From Mitsuaria chitosanitabida ATCC BAA-476 = NBRC 102408 (GTDB lineage: Bacteria; Pseudomonadota; Gammaproteobacteria; Burkholderiales; Burkholderiaceae_C), in NCBI RefSeq assembly GCF_001598255.1, contig NZ_BCYP01000004.1, positions 62,001 to 126,000 on the forward strand: DNA of 64,000 nucleotides, read 5' to 3'. Below are positions 29,332 to 37,771 of the stretch, piece after piece. The first letter of the stretch is position 1; each line of letters begins with the position of its first letter. A model generated the notes under the pieces. That model had not been told where the DNA came from. It saw only the letters and a program-made list of their open reading frames with translations, and ran no database searches. The position numbers were made by a program, and so were the translations under genes.

Positions 29332-29517
29332 GTGCTGATCTTCCGCCTCGTCTCCGCGCTGCTGATCGTTTCGGGCCTGATCTGCTTCGCGCTCTACATC
29401 GCGACCAGGCAGCCGATCTGGCGCCGCCGCGGCATCCTGCTCATCAAATGGACCGTGATCGCCGGCATCGGCTTCTTCGCCGTGCTGTTCCTGGAGCGGC
29501 TGGTGCTGCTGGTCTGA
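29332..29517 (+). CDS. Small two-TM membrane protein downstream of lpxC
   Basis: 61 residues with two hydrophobic helices (about 5-25 and 38-58) separated by a basic loop (RQPIWRRR). The start is GTG at 29332, with AAGGA ten bases ahead. The gap to lpxC is only 25 bases, and a hairpin terminator follows 28 bases after the stop, so it is the last gene of the lpxC transcript. The function is not recognised. Size, orientation and ribosome-binding site support a real gene. Confidence 0.7.
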   Translation: MLIFRLVSALLIVSGLICFALYIATRQPIWRRRGILLIKWTVIAGIGFFAVLFLERLVLLV

Positions 29518-29545
29518 CGCCCCACGCGCTCGCACGCACCATGAA

Positions 29546-29578
29546 GAAGGCCGCTCATCGAGCGGCCTTCGTGCTTTC
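29546..29578. terminator. Bidirectional terminator between lpxC unit and ABC exporter
   Basis: GAAGGCCGCT (29546-29555) and AGCGGCCTTC (29561-29570) form a 10-bp stem with a five-base loop between convergent genes. T-rich tracts follow on both strands. Confidence 0.75.
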
Positions 29579-29617
29579 AGCGCTGCGCGGACCGCGCGAT
29601 GCGGTGCCGGCCCGTGC

Positions 29618-31459
29618 TCATTCCTCCAGGGCCTGCAATTGCACCAGCCGCTGGTAGAGCCCGCCGTCGATGCCCATGAGCGCCTCGTGCGTGCCGCGCT
29701 CGGCGAGCTTGCCGTGGTTGAGCACCACGATCTGGTCGGCCTCGCGGATCGTCGACAGCCGGTGCGCGATCGCCAGCACCGTGACCCGGCCGCGCAACGC
29801 GCGCAGGGCCTCGCCGACCTGCGCCTCGGTCGCGCTGTCGATGTTGGCCGTCGCCTCGTCCAGCAGCAGGATGCGGGGATCTCCCGCGAGCGCGCGGGCC
29901 AGCGCGATCAGCTGCTTCTGGCCGGTCGACACCGACAACCCGCCGTCGCCCAGCCGGCTCTCGTAGCCCTGCGGCAGCGCGGACAGGAAGTCATGCGCCC
30001 GCGCCGCGCGCGCCGAGGCCTCGATCGTCTCGTCGGAGATGGCGCGACCCATGCGGATGTTCTCGCGCACCGTGCCGGCGATCAGGTAGGGCTCCTGCGG
30101 CACCAGGCCCAGCGCGTCGTGGAAGGTCTGCTCGGGCAGCTCGTCCAGCGGCTGGCCGTCGATCAGGATGCGGCCTTGCTGCGGCCGGTAGAAGCGCAGC
30201 AGCAGCGCCAGCAGCGTCGACTTGCCCGAGCCCGTGTGTCCCGCGATGCCGACGAAGCTGCCGGCCGGGATGTCGAGGTCCAGGTCCCGCAGCACCGGGT
30301 GCCCGGGCTTGTAGGCGAACTGCAGGTGCTGGAAGTGGATGGCGCCGGCGCCGACCTGGCGCTCCGGCCGATACGAGCGCGGCTCGGTCGGTTCGCGCAG
30401 CAAGGCGCGTACGCGCGAGGCCGCCACCAGCGCCTGCTGCAGCTGGCTGAACTGCATGGTGATCTGGATCAGCGGTTCCACCACGCGCGCGATGTAGGCG
30501 AGGAAGGCGTACAGCAGACCGACCTCGACACCTGACAGCTCGCGCAGGCCGAAGCCGTAGATCACCGTCACGATCAGCAGCACGTTCAGCAGGTCCAGCG
30601 CCGGGCGCAGCAGCCAGGCGTTGGCGCGCAGCTCCTGCACGCGGGCCTGCAGCTGGGCCTGGTTGGCCTGCTCGTAGCGCGCGGCGAAGCGGCCGGTGGC
30701 GCCCGCCGATTGCAGCATCGCCATGCCGGCCATGCTCTCGGCCATCTGCGCGTTCAGGTCCGCCCGCAGCGCCCGCGCCCGTTGCACCGGGCCGCTGCTG
30801 GCGCGCTGGTACAGCCAGATGATGGTGGAGCTGGCCGGCACCAGGGCCAGCACGATCAGCATCAGCCGCCAGTCCAGCCAGGCCATCGCCACCAGCGCGC
30901 CGGCGACGACGATGGTCGAGTCCAGCATCACGAACAGCACCTGGCGATACAGGTTGTTGACCGCGTCCGTGTCGTTGGTGATGCGGCTCAGCAACTGGCC
31001 GGTGATGCTGCGGTCGAAGAAGGCCATGGGCTGGGCGAGCACATGGGCGTAGACCTGCTCGCGCAGTCGCAGCACCGAGCGCTGCGCGACCGAGGCCATG
31101 CGACGCAGTTGCGCGTAGCGCAGCAGGCTGGCGGTCCAGCCGGCCAGCAGCATCGCGCCCAGCAGCAGGCCCATCGAGCCGATGTCGAAGTCGCGCGGCA
31201 GCACGTGCGCGTCGATGAACTGCTTGCCCAGGATGGGGCCGATGGCCTCGAGGGCGGCGGCGATCACCAGCCAGCCCAGGCCCTTGAGGAGGCCGCGCCG
31301 CTCGGGCGCGGCGGCCTGCGCCAGCAGCGCGAGCGCCTCGCGCGGCGAGTGCTCCGGCTTCGCGGCGTTGGCCGTCCCGTTGCCAGGTGCCTGGCCCGTG
31401 GCGTGGGCGGTCGCGTTCTCGGACGCGGTCTCCGCCGCGTTCAGCTCAGGCTGCGTCAA
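29618..31459 (-). CDS. ABC exporter half-transporter, MdlB-like subunit
   Basis: A 613-residue fusion of a six-TM domain and a nucleotide-binding domain. An Ala/Glu-rich N-terminal tail of about 45 residues precedes the membrane domain. Walker A is GHTGSGKST, and Walker B RILLLDEAT has the catalytic Glu. The signature reads SVSTGQKQL rather than LSGGQ, like E. coli MdlB. It overlaps the upstream exporter gene by 14 bases. The two likely form a heterodimer that exports an unknown, probably hydrophobic, substrate. Confidence 0.9.
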   Translation of the reverse strand: MTQPELNAAETASENATAHATGQAPGNGTANAAKPEHSPREALALLAQAAAPERRGLLKGLGWLVIAAALEAIGPILGKQFIDAHVLPRDFDIGSMGLLLGAMLLAGWTASLLRYAQLRRMASVAQRSVLRLREQVYAHVLAQPMAFFDRSITGQLLSRITNDTDAVNNLYRQVLFVMLDSTIVVAGALVAMAWLDWRLMLIVLALVPASSTIIWLYQRASSGPVQRARALRADLNAQMAESMAGMAMLQSAGATGRFAARYEQANQAQLQARVQELRANAWLLRPALDLLNVLLIVTVIYGFGLRELSGVEVGLLYAFLAYIARVVEPLIQITMQFSQLQQALVAASRVRALLREPTEPRSYRPERQVGAGAIHFQHLQFAYKPGHPVLRDLDLDIPAGSFVGIAGHTGSGKSTLLALLLRFYRPQQGRILIDGQPLDELPEQTFHDALGLVPQEPYLIAGTVRENIRMGRAISDETIEASARAARAHDFLSALPQGYESRLGDGGLSVSTGQKQLIALARALAGDPRILLLDEATANIDSATEAQVGEALRALRGRVTVLAIAHRLSTIREADQIVVLNHGKLAERGTHEALMGIDGGLYQRLVQLQALEE

Positions 31460-33197
31460 GGCTGGCCTCCAGTTGTTGATAGCGCCATTGGCCCGCGTAC
31501 CAGCCGCCGCGCGCGATGAGGTCCTCGTGGCGGCCGCGCTCGACGATGCGGCCCTGCTTGAGCACGACGATCTCGTCGGCCTCCATCACCGCGGACAGGC
31601 GATGGCTGACCACCGCGAGGCTGCGCTCGGGATGGCGTTGGCGCAGCTCGCGCCAGTGGTCCAGGATCTGCGTCTCGGTGCCGCTGTCGACGGCGGAGAG
31701 CGCGTCGTCCAGCAGCAGGATGGGCGCGCCCGCGAGCAGCGCCCGCGCGATCGCCACGCGCTGGCGCTGGCCGCCGGACAGCGTCACGCCGCGCTCGCCG
31801 ACCAGCGTGTCGTAGCCCTGCGGCAGGCGCGCGATGTCGTCGTGGACCGCGGCCAGTTCGGCCATCTCCATCACCTGCTCGCGGGTCGCGTCGGCGCGGG
31901 CGAGGGCGATGTTGTCGGCCACGGAGGCCGAGAAGAGGAAGGGCTCCTGCGGCACCCAGGCCAGCGCCTGGCGCAGCGCGTCCAGGCGGATCTCGCCGGC
32001 CGGCACGCCGCCCAGGCGCACGGCGCCCGCGCTGGGCTCGTACTGACGCAGCAGCAGGCGCAGCAGCGTCGACTTGCCCGAGCCCGTCGCGCCGACGATG
32101 CCCAGCGTGCGGCCCGGCGCCAGCGTCAGCGCGATGTCCTCGAGCGCCGGCTGGGTCATGTTCGGGTAGGTGAAGGACACGGCGTCCCAGGCGATGTCCG
32201 CGTGAGCGGGCAGTTCGCGGGTACCGGCGTCGACCAGGCCGTCCGGCGCGTCCAGCACCGGCTGCAGCCGCGACCACGCGGCGCGGCCGCGTTCCAGCAG
32301 CGACAGCACCCAGCCGGCCGCGAACATCGGCCAGATCAGCTGGCCCAGGTACATGGTGAAGGCGGTCAGTTGGCCGATGCTGATGAGGTTCGTGCCGACC
32401 AGCCACGCGCCGGTGCCCAGCGCGATGACGGTGGCCGCGCTCAGCGACAGGCCCACGGCGGGCTCGAACATCGCCTCCCAGCGCTGCGCCTGGTAGGCGG
32501 CGCCGCCGGCCTCGCGGGCCAGCTCGCCGAACTGCTCGCGGCTGCGGCGGATCAGGCCGAGCGCGCGCACGGTGCGCACGCCGGCCAGGCTGTCCTGCAC
32601 CTGCTGGTTCAGCGCCGAGAAGCGCTTGAGCGAATCGGCCCAGGCCACGTGCACGTGATTCGAGATGCGCCAGAAGGCGTAGGCCATGAAGGGGAAGGGA
32701 ATCAGCGCGGCCAGGCCCAGGCGCCAGTCGATGCCCAGGGTCATCATGCCCAGCACCAGGATCAGCGTCAGCGTGCCGTCGAAGGCGGCGAGCAGGGCCT
32801 CGCCGGCGGCCATCTCGATGGCGTCGACGTCGTTGGTCGCCAGCGCCATCAGGTCGCCGGTGGCGTGCGAGTGGAAGAAGGCCGGCCCCTGGCGCGTCAG
32901 GCGCGCGTAGAGCCGCGTGCGCAGGTGGCGGCCGAGCTCGTAGGCGGTCGCGAAGAGGGCCAGACGCCAGCCCACGCGCAGCAGGTAGATGGCCAGGCCG
33001 GCCAGCACCAGCAGGCCCAACTGCCCGATCAGGTCCCAGCCGCCGATGCGGCGCGCCACCAGCAGGTCGACCACATGGCCGACCTGGCGCGGGATCCAGA
33101 CGGTGAGGACGGCGATGGTGGCGAGCATCAGCGCGCTCGCGACATAGGGACGCCAGTGGCCGCGGATGTGGCCGGCGATGAGTCGAGTCAAGGACAT
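31446..33197 (-). CDS. ABC exporter half-transporter, MdlA-like subunit
   Basis: A 583-residue six-TM plus nucleotide-binding half-transporter, first gene of the pair. Walker A is GATGSGKST and the signature LSGGQRQRVAIA is canonical. Walker B ends PILLLDDALSAVD, with Asp in place of the catalytic Glu. Together with the non-canonical signature in its partner, this gives one consensus and one degenerate ATP site, as in heterodimeric exporters. CACAAT (minus strand, 33206-33211) lies eight bases before the ATG with no ribosome-binding site, so translation may be leaderless. Confidence 0.9.
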   Translation of the reverse strand: MSLTRLIAGHIRGHWRPYVASALMLATIAVLTVWIPRQVGHVVDLLVARRIGGWDLIGQLGLLVLAGLAIYLLRVGWRLALFATAYELGRHLRTRLYARLTRQGPAFFHSHATGDLMALATNDVDAIEMAAGEALLAAFDGTLTLILVLGMMTLGIDWRLGLAALIPFPFMAYAFWRISNHVHVAWADSLKRFSALNQQVQDSLAGVRTVRALGLIRRSREQFGELAREAGGAAYQAQRWEAMFEPAVGLSLSAATVIALGTGAWLVGTNLISIGQLTAFTMYLGQLIWPMFAAGWVLSLLERGRAAWSRLQPVLDAPDGLVDAGTRELPAHADIAWDAVSFTYPNMTQPALEDIALTLAPGRTLGIVGATGSGKSTLLRLLLRQYEPSAGAVRLGGVPAGEIRLDALRQALAWVPQEPFLFSASVADNIALARADATREQVMEMAELAAVHDDIARLPQGYDTLVGERGVTLSGGQRQRVAIARALLAGAPILLLDDALSAVDSGTETQILDHWRELRQRHPERSLAVVSHRLSAVMEADEIVVLKQGRIVERGRHEDLIARGGWYAGQWRYQQLEASLDAA

Positions 33198-33205
33198 GGC
33201 GCCGG

Positions 33206-33211
33206 ATTGTG
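33206..33211 (-). promoter_or_regulatory. Candidate -10 box for leaderless ABC exporter transcript
   Basis: CACAAT on the minus strand ends eight bases before the ATG at 33197. No Shine-Dalgarno sequence lies between. Confidence 0.4.
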
Positions 33212-33410
33212 CCGCTCGCGCTTTTCAGTTCAGGTCTTGAGGGCGATGGCACCGTGCGGTCAATGCGCCTCTGCTGCCATTCCTGGTGGACCCGCCGCGC
33301 TTGCCGACCTCGTCGGACTCGTCGAACTCATCGGGCCCACCGGGCCAGCCGGAACCGCCGGGACCACCGGGTCAGCCGGACTTGACTGGCGAGCGGGTCC
33401 GAAGGGCGGG

Positions 33411-34376
33411 TCAGGACGCCGGGCTGGGATTCGCGGGTTTGGGATCCGGCATGCCGATGCGCACATGGATCAGGTCCGCGAGCACCCTCAGCCGCTTCTC
33501 GTCGAAGTTGCCGCTGAGCGCATAGGCGAGCTTCCCGTCGATCCAGAACAGGCTGCGCGTGGTCTGCCCGCCCTCGACGCGGCTCATCAGCCGGAAGGCG
33601 ACCGGCGCCTCGGGCGAGGCCGCGCCCGTGCTGACGTAGAGCGTGAAGCGCTCGCCGGCGTCGTTCTCGTACATGAACTGCGCGCGGGCCAGCGCCGCCG
33701 CGGGGTTGGCCTCGGCGGCCGGGCCGGCGCCAGCGGTCGTCCTGGGCCTGGCGTTCACCGGGGCGGCCGGATCGTCCCCCGCGGGCAGCAGCCGGCCGCC
33801 GACCAGCTTCCAGCCGTAGTCGCGCATCACCGGCGCGTGCAGCGGCTGGCCCAGCCGCTTGCTGAGCCACTGGATCAGGTGATCCGCCTGATCGGCGCCG
33901 ACCTCGACGGGATGGCGCTTCTCCGGCTGATAGACGACGTGCGCGATGGCGGCGTCGCGAACGTACTCGGGGATCGAGGGATCGCGGCCGGCGGCCCGCG
34001 CGGCGGCGTTGGAGGCTGCCTGCTCGGCCGCCTCCTTCTTGCCGTACCAGTAGGCGTGACCGCCCCAGCCGCCGGCCGCGCCGGCACCCAGCCCGACCGC
34101 CAGCAGCAGCCCGGCCACCCAGGCCCGCGGCCAGCGCGCGTCGTTAGCGGCGGAGGGCTCCAGCGCGGCGGCGAGCCGCGGCGGGACCGGCTCGTCCAGC
34201 CAGTCGCGGTGCAGATTCCTCAGGGACTCGCGCTGCTCGCGCCAGTCCAGTACCTGGCGCGCGGCGCGCGGATGCTGGAGCAGCCAGTCGGCCACCGCGG
34301 CGGCACGCTCCGCAGGGAGTTGTCCATCCACGTAGGCGTGCAAGGTGGCGTCGTCGAAGTCGAGATCGTTCGTCAT
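33411..34376 (-). CDS. Transmembrane anti-sigma factor
   Basis: A 321-residue protein. The N-terminal anti-sigma domain (about 1-60, beginning DDATLHAYVDGQLP) matches the ASD family but lacks the HxxxCxxC zinc cysteines. One TM helix (about 84-103) and a periplasmic C-terminal domain follow. It starts ten bases after the ECF sigma gene and should hold that sigma factor at the membrane until a periplasmic signal releases it. The periplasmic part contains an Ala/Pro-rich linker. The signal is unknown. Confidence 0.85.
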   Translation of the reverse strand: MTNDLDFDDATLHAYVDGQLPAERAAAVADWLLQHPRAARQVLDWREQRESLRNLHRDWLDEPVPPRLAAALEPSAANDARWPRAWVAGLLLAVGLGAGAAGGWGGHAYWYGKKEAAEQAASNAAARAAGRDPSIPEYVRDAAIAHVVYQPEKRHPVEVGADQADHLIQWLSKRLGQPLHAPVMRDYGWKLVGGRLLPAGDDPAAPVNARPRTTAGAGPAAEANPAAALARAQFMYENDAGERFTLYVSTGAASPEAPVAFRLMSRVEGGQTTRSLFWIDGKLAYALSGNFDEKRLRVLADLIHVRIGMPDPKPANPSPAS

Positions 34377-34386
34377 GGGTTGGCGC

Positions 34387-34920
34387 TCATTTCACCACCC
34401 GCAGCGGCGCCCGCGCGGGGGCGCCGTCGGTCATCAGCTGGCGCAGCCGCTCGCGGGCGCGCGACAGCCGCGACATCACCGTGCCCATCGGCACGTCCAG
34501 CACCCGCGCGGCGTCCTGGTAGCTGAGCTCCTCCACGCAGACCAGCAGCAGGATCTCGCGCGAGGCGGCCGGCAGCGCGGCCAGGGCGCGTTCCATGTCC
34601 AGCCGCAGGGCGACCTGCTGCTGGGGCTCGTGCGAGAGCGGCTGCAGCGACTCGTCCTCGTCCAGCGAGTCGTGCAGCGCCTCGCGCGCATCGCGGCGCT
34701 GGTTCAGATACAGCCGGTGCATCAGCGTCAGCAGCCAGCCGCGCAGCGCGTCGATGCGCTCCGGCCCGGCCTCCGCATGGAACAGCGCGCCCTTGCGGGC
34801 GGCGCGTTCCAGCGTGTCCTGCAGCAGGTCGTCGGCGCGGGCCGAGTCTCCGCACAGCAGCCGCGCATGCCGCCGCAGTCGCGGCAGCAACGGAATCGCT
34901 TCTTGGAGGGAGAGGGACAT
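34387..34920 (-). CDS. ECF-family RNA polymerase sigma factor
   Basis: A 177-residue group IV sigma factor with region 2 (ADDLLQDTLERAARK, residues 28-42) and region 4 helix-turn-helix (about 133-163, YQDAARVLDVPMGTVMSRLSRAR, given here as its start and end segments only in part). An acidic linker joins them. It sits between a secreted repeat protein and its anti-sigma factor on the same strand, so the three form a likely autoregulated unit. Its promoter specificity is unknown; a weak GGAATA-N14-CGTGTT candidate lies ahead of the first gene. Confidence 0.9.
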   Translation of the reverse strand: MSLSLQEAIPLLPRLRRHARLLCGDSARADDLLQDTLERAARKGALFHAEAGPERIDALRGWLLTLMHRLYLNQRRDAREALHDSLDEDESLQPLSHEPQQQVALRLDMERALAALPAASREILLLVCVEELSYQDAARVLDVPMGTVMSRLSRARERLRQLMTDGAPARAPLRVVK

Positions 34921-34985
34921 AGAAAGGACTGCGAGGCTGGGAGCGAGGCTTCGATTGGGGATGCATCGCTAGGCGCAAACCGCAG

Positions 34986-35002
34986 CCATAGCATCGCTAT
35001 GG
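34986..35002. promoter_or_regulatory. Perfect inverted repeat in the secreted-protein/sigma spacer
   Basis: CCATAGC-ATC-GCTATGG, flanked further out by GCAAA (34976-34980) and TTTGC (35009-35013), forms an extended stem-loop in the 125-base gap before the sigma gene. There is no T tract. It may be an attenuator, processing site or operator that sets the sigma level. Confidence 0.45.
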
Positions 35003-35045
35003 CGAGGATTTGCAACGACGCGAGGCGCCCCAAGCGGAGCCTCGA

Positions 35046-35423
35046 TCACGGCTTCGCGGCGTGCCAGACTTGGTTGAAATTGTCGCCGTTGCGATCGCCG
35101 GCCTTGGTGTCCTTCACCCAGAAGTACAGCGGCTTGCCCTTGTAGGCCCACTGCTTGGCGCCGTCGTCGCGGGTGACGATGGTCCAGTCGCCCATGGGCT
35201 TGTCGTCGGCCTTGGCCATCAGCGCGGGCCAGTTGGCGGCGCAGGGACCGTTGCAGACGCTCTTGCCGCTGCCGGCCGTGTCCTTGTCGAAGGTGTAGAG
35301 CGTCATCTCGTTGGCGCCGACGAAGACGCCGTCCTTGACCATGGCGGGCGCCGACTGCGCCGCGGCCAGTCCGGACACGAGCGCCAGCGCGACGGCGGCG
35401 GCAAGCTTGAGCTTGGAATTCAT
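35046..35423 (-). CDS. Secreted COG4315-type protein with two Yx(F/W)xxD motifs
   Basis: A 125-residue periplasmic or secreted protein with signal peptide 1-22 (no lipobox Cys). The family's repeat motif occurs twice, YTFDKD at 43-48 and YFWVKD at 100-105, separated by VCNGPC (C57, C61), which could form a disulfide or bind a ligand. Start is ATG 35423, preceded by AAGGAG. The function of COG4315 proteins is unknown. The position directly before an ECF sigma/anti-sigma pair suggests it is part of, or the main target of, that regulon. Confidence 0.82.
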   Translation of the reverse strand: MNSKLKLAAAVALALVSGLAAAQSAPAMVKDGVFVGANEMTLYTFDKDTAGSGKSVCNGPCAANWPALMAKADDKPMGDWTIVTRDDGAKQWAYKGKPLYFWVKDTKAGDRNGDNFNQVWHAAKP

Positions 35424-35460
35424 GCAGGTCTCCTTGGAAAGAAGGGATGGGTACTGCAGG

Positions 35461-35486
35461 AACACGGGAGAAAGCGAGGATATTCC
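35461..35486 (-). promoter_or_regulatory. Weak candidate ECF-type promoter
   Basis: On the minus strand GGAATA (35481-35486) is followed after 14 bases by CGTGTT (35461-35466), resembling the GGAA/CGT architecture of ECF promoters, 37 bases ahead of the secreted-protein start. The spacing is a little short. Confidence 0.3.
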
Positions 35487-35639
35487 CCCGCCGCCGAAAT
35501 TCTTTGGGCATGGGCGGGCGTTCACGGCTAGCCTGCCGGTCGCCGTCCGTCATTTCGGGTCGTCGCGCCGCCGAGCCGCCGCGCCCGGCGGCAGGCCGTC
35601 ATGGCCTGTCGTTCGCCCCGCCATCCGCCAGGAGTCCCC

Positions 35640-36152
35640 ATGTCCGATCGCGCCCAGGCCCTCGCCGCCCAGTTGATCCGCAACTTTCACGAGGCCGAGC
35701 TCCAGCCCTACGTCCGGCCGCCGCACTACGACTCGCGCGGCGTGCGGCTCGCGCCGGGCACGCTGGCTCGCAAGCTCGGCGCGTCCTATGACGTGATCGA
35801 GCCCGGCAAGCGCGCCTGCCCCTACCACCTGCATCACGCGCAGGAGGAGATGTTCATCGTGCTCGAAGGGCGCGGCACGCTGCGCGTGGCGGGGGAGATG
35901 CTTCCCATCAAGGCGGGCGACGTGATGTTCCTGCCCGCCGGGCCGGACTACCCGCACCAGCTGATCAACGATTCCGACGCACCACTGCGCTACTTGTCCA
36001 TCAGCACCATGGAGAGCCCCGAGATCTGCGAGTACCCGGACTCGGGCAAGTTCCTCGCCTCCTCGCGCCGCACGCGCGAGGGCGAGCCGGACTTCGACGC
36101 GATGCGCAAGATCGGGCAGGGCGACCTGGACTACTGGCAGGACGAGCCTTGA
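35640..36152 (+). CDS. Cupin-domain protein
   Basis: A 170-residue single-domain cupin. The first motif reads YHLHHAQEEMFIVLEGRGTLRV (quoted only up to its core HLHHAQEE...G) and the second GPDYPHQLIND, giving the usual metal-ligand His/Glu set. Start is ATG 35640 after CAGGAG. Such stand-alone cupins include sugar isomerases, dioxygenases and regulators, and no substrate can be inferred. It is isolated, with minus-strand genes on both sides. Confidence 0.8.
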   Translation: MSDRAQALAAQLIRNFHEAELQPYVRPPHYDSRGVRLAPGTLARKLGASYDVIEPGKRACPYHLHHAQEEMFIVLEGRGTLRVAGEMLPIKAGDVMFLPAGPDYPHQLINDSDAPLRYLSISTMESPEICEYPDSGKFLASSRRTREGEPDFDAMRKIGQGDLDYWQDEP

Positions 36153-36225
36153 ACGCTGAGCGCTGAACACCGAGCCCGAGGCGTCGTCCGCCGGCGCGGT
36201 CCGGCGCTCGTCGAGGGCGCCGCGC

Positions 36226-36780
36226 TCAATACGTCCGCGAGCCCTTGAACTGCGCGTGCTGACGGCGCTGCAGCGTGGTCTGACGGCTCATCGCGTCGAA
36301 GGAGACGCGGGCGTGGGCGTCCATGATCGCGATGCCCAGCGCGTCGGCCGCGTCCTTGCCGGGTTCGCCCGGCAGGCCGAGCAGCCGCGCCACCATGGCC
36401 TGCACCTGCGCCTTGGCGGCGCCGCCATGGCCGGTGATGGCCTTCTTCATCTGGACGGCGGTGTACTCCGACACGTGCAGGTCGCAGGACACCAGCGCGG
36501 TCAGCGCCGCGCCGCGCGCCTGCCCCAGCAGCAGCGTGGACTGCGGGTTCACGTTCACGAAGATGATCTCCACCGCCGCGCAGGTCGGCTGGTAGCGCGC
36601 GACCACCTCGCGGATCCCGGTGTAGAGGATCTTGAGCCGGCCGGGCAGGTCGCCCGTCGGCAGCGCGTTGGTCTTGATCGTGCCGCTGGCCACGTAGGCC
36701 AGCCGCGGCCCGTCCGCGTCGATGACGCCGAAGCCGGTGGTCTGCAGGCCGGGGTCGATGCCGAGGATGCGCATGCTCAT
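36226..36780 (-). CDS. ruvC: Holliday-junction endonuclease RuvC
   Basis: A 184-residue dimeric nuclease that resolves Holliday junctions. Acidic catalytic residues are visible as D9 in ILGIDPG, Glu in AAVEIIF, and the Asp pair in [10 protein letters not shown]. It is the last gene of a unit with the acyltransferase and cytidylyltransferase genes, seven bases after the latter. ATG 36774, two codons in, is an alternative start. ruvA and ruvB are not in the window; in many Betaproteobacteria ruvC follows purH and precedes ruvAB, so the arrangement here is split. Confidence 0.95.
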   Translation of the reverse strand: MSMRILGIDPGLQTTGFGVIDADGPRLAYVASGTIKTNALPTGDLPGRLKILYTGIREVVARYQPTCAAVEIIFVNVNPQSTLLLGQARGAALTALVSCDLHVSEYTAVQMKKAITGHGGAAKAQVQAMVARLLGLPGEPGKDAADALGIAIMDAHARVSFDAMSRQTTLQRRQHAQFKGSRTY

Positions 36781-36787
36781 GTCGTGA

Positions 36788-37771
36788 TCATCCTCGTCCG
36801 AAATACCAGCGCACGGAGTGGAAGAACACCGGCGCCGCGAAGCACATCGCCGCGATGCGGTCCAGCAGGCCCACCGCGCCGGTGATGGCGCTGCGATTGC
36901 CCCAGGCGTTGATGCCGGCGTCGCGCTTGAGCGCCTGCATCACGAAGACGCCGAAGCTGCCGCAGCCCGCCGCGATGAAGGCCGCGATCGCGGCCTGGCC
37001 GGCCTTGAAGGGCGTGATCCAGTACAGCAGCGCGCCCGCGAAGGCGGCGCTGAAGGTGCCGATCCACCAGGCCTTCATCGTGAACGAGCGGCTGATGTGG
37101 CGCGCCACCGGCTTGGCGCGGAAGCGGCTGGTCGCCACCGCCTGCGCGATCTGGCCGCAGGCCACCACCGCCACCAGGAAGAAGAGCAGGAAGGCGCCGC
37201 GGCCCTGGTACTTGGGGATGTCCAGCAGCAGCAGCGCCGGCGCGTGGGACAGCCCGTAGACGCAGACCATGATGCCCCACTGGATCTTGGCGTTGCGCTC
37301 CAGGAAGCGCGCCGGATCGTCGGCCAGCGCGCTGGCCACCGGGATCGCCAGGAAGCCGTAGACCGGGATCAGCACCGAGAACAGGTCGAAGTGACGCGTG
37401 CCCACCAGCACGTACTGCAGCGGCAGGATCACGAAGAAGGCCATGATCAGCCCGCGGTGGTCGGCGCGGCGGGTGTGCAGCAGGGTGATGAACTCACGGA
37501 AGGCCAGGAACGAGAACACGCCGAACAGCAGCGTCGCGCCCACCGGTCCGGAGACCCAGGCCGCCCAGAAGAGGCAGGCGCCGATCCACACCATGTTGAG
37601 CTCGTGGCGGAAGTTGGACCAGCGGCGTTGCCACTCGTCCTGCTCCTCCTCCGGCCGCTCGCGCAGCGACCACAGCACCGAGCCGATGCTCACCAGCAGC
37701 AGCGCGCCGAAGAGCACCACGAACAGGAAGGCCACCTGCTCGCCGGGGTTCAGGGACTTGAGCCAGCTCAT
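36788..37771 (-). CDS. CdsA-family phosphatidate cytidylyltransferase-like membrane protein
   Basis: A 327-residue protein with about eight TM helices. The family normally makes CDP-diacylglycerol. The C-terminal signature region is recognisable ([12 protein letters not shown]...GLLDR) but degenerate. The usual GHGG appears as TGAVG, and the acidic residue after LDRI is Ala. It is therefore closer to the YnbB/secondary CdsA group, and activity is uncertain. ATG 37771 overlaps the stop of the acyltransferase (ATGA) and has GGGAGG upstream. Coupling to a PlsC-like gene points to phospholipid metabolism. Confidence 0.8.
   Translation of the reverse strand: MSWLKSLNPGEQVAFLFVVLFGALLLVSIGSVLWSLRERPEEEQDEWQRRWSNFRHELNMVWIGACLFWAAWVSGPVGATLLFGVFSFLAFREFITLLHTRRADHRGLIMAFFVILPLQYVLVGTRHFDLFSVLIPVYGFLAIPVASALADDPARFLERNAKIQWGIMVCVYGLSHAPALLLLDIPKYQGRGAFLLFFLVAVVACGQIAQAVATSRFRAKPVARHISRSFTMKAWWIGTFSAAFAGALLYWITPFKAGQAAIAAFIAAGCGSFGVFVMQALKRDAGINAWGNRSAITGAVGLLDRIAAMCFAAPVFFHSVRWYFGRG

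Noticed and set aside
33286-33420. Collagen-like Gly-Pro-Pro/Gly-X-Y pattern on translation of the intergenic DNA
   Set aside because: The stretch is a short imperfect CCGGG-rich DNA repeat between two minus-strand genes. The Gly-X-Y appearance occurs in more than one frame, and no start, ribosome-binding site or longer repeat supports a gene.
31182-34526. A 3.3-kb plus-strand open frame opposite the ABC exporter and anti-sigma genes
   Set aside because: Shadow of two strongly conserved minus-strand genes; no motif and no ribosome-binding site.
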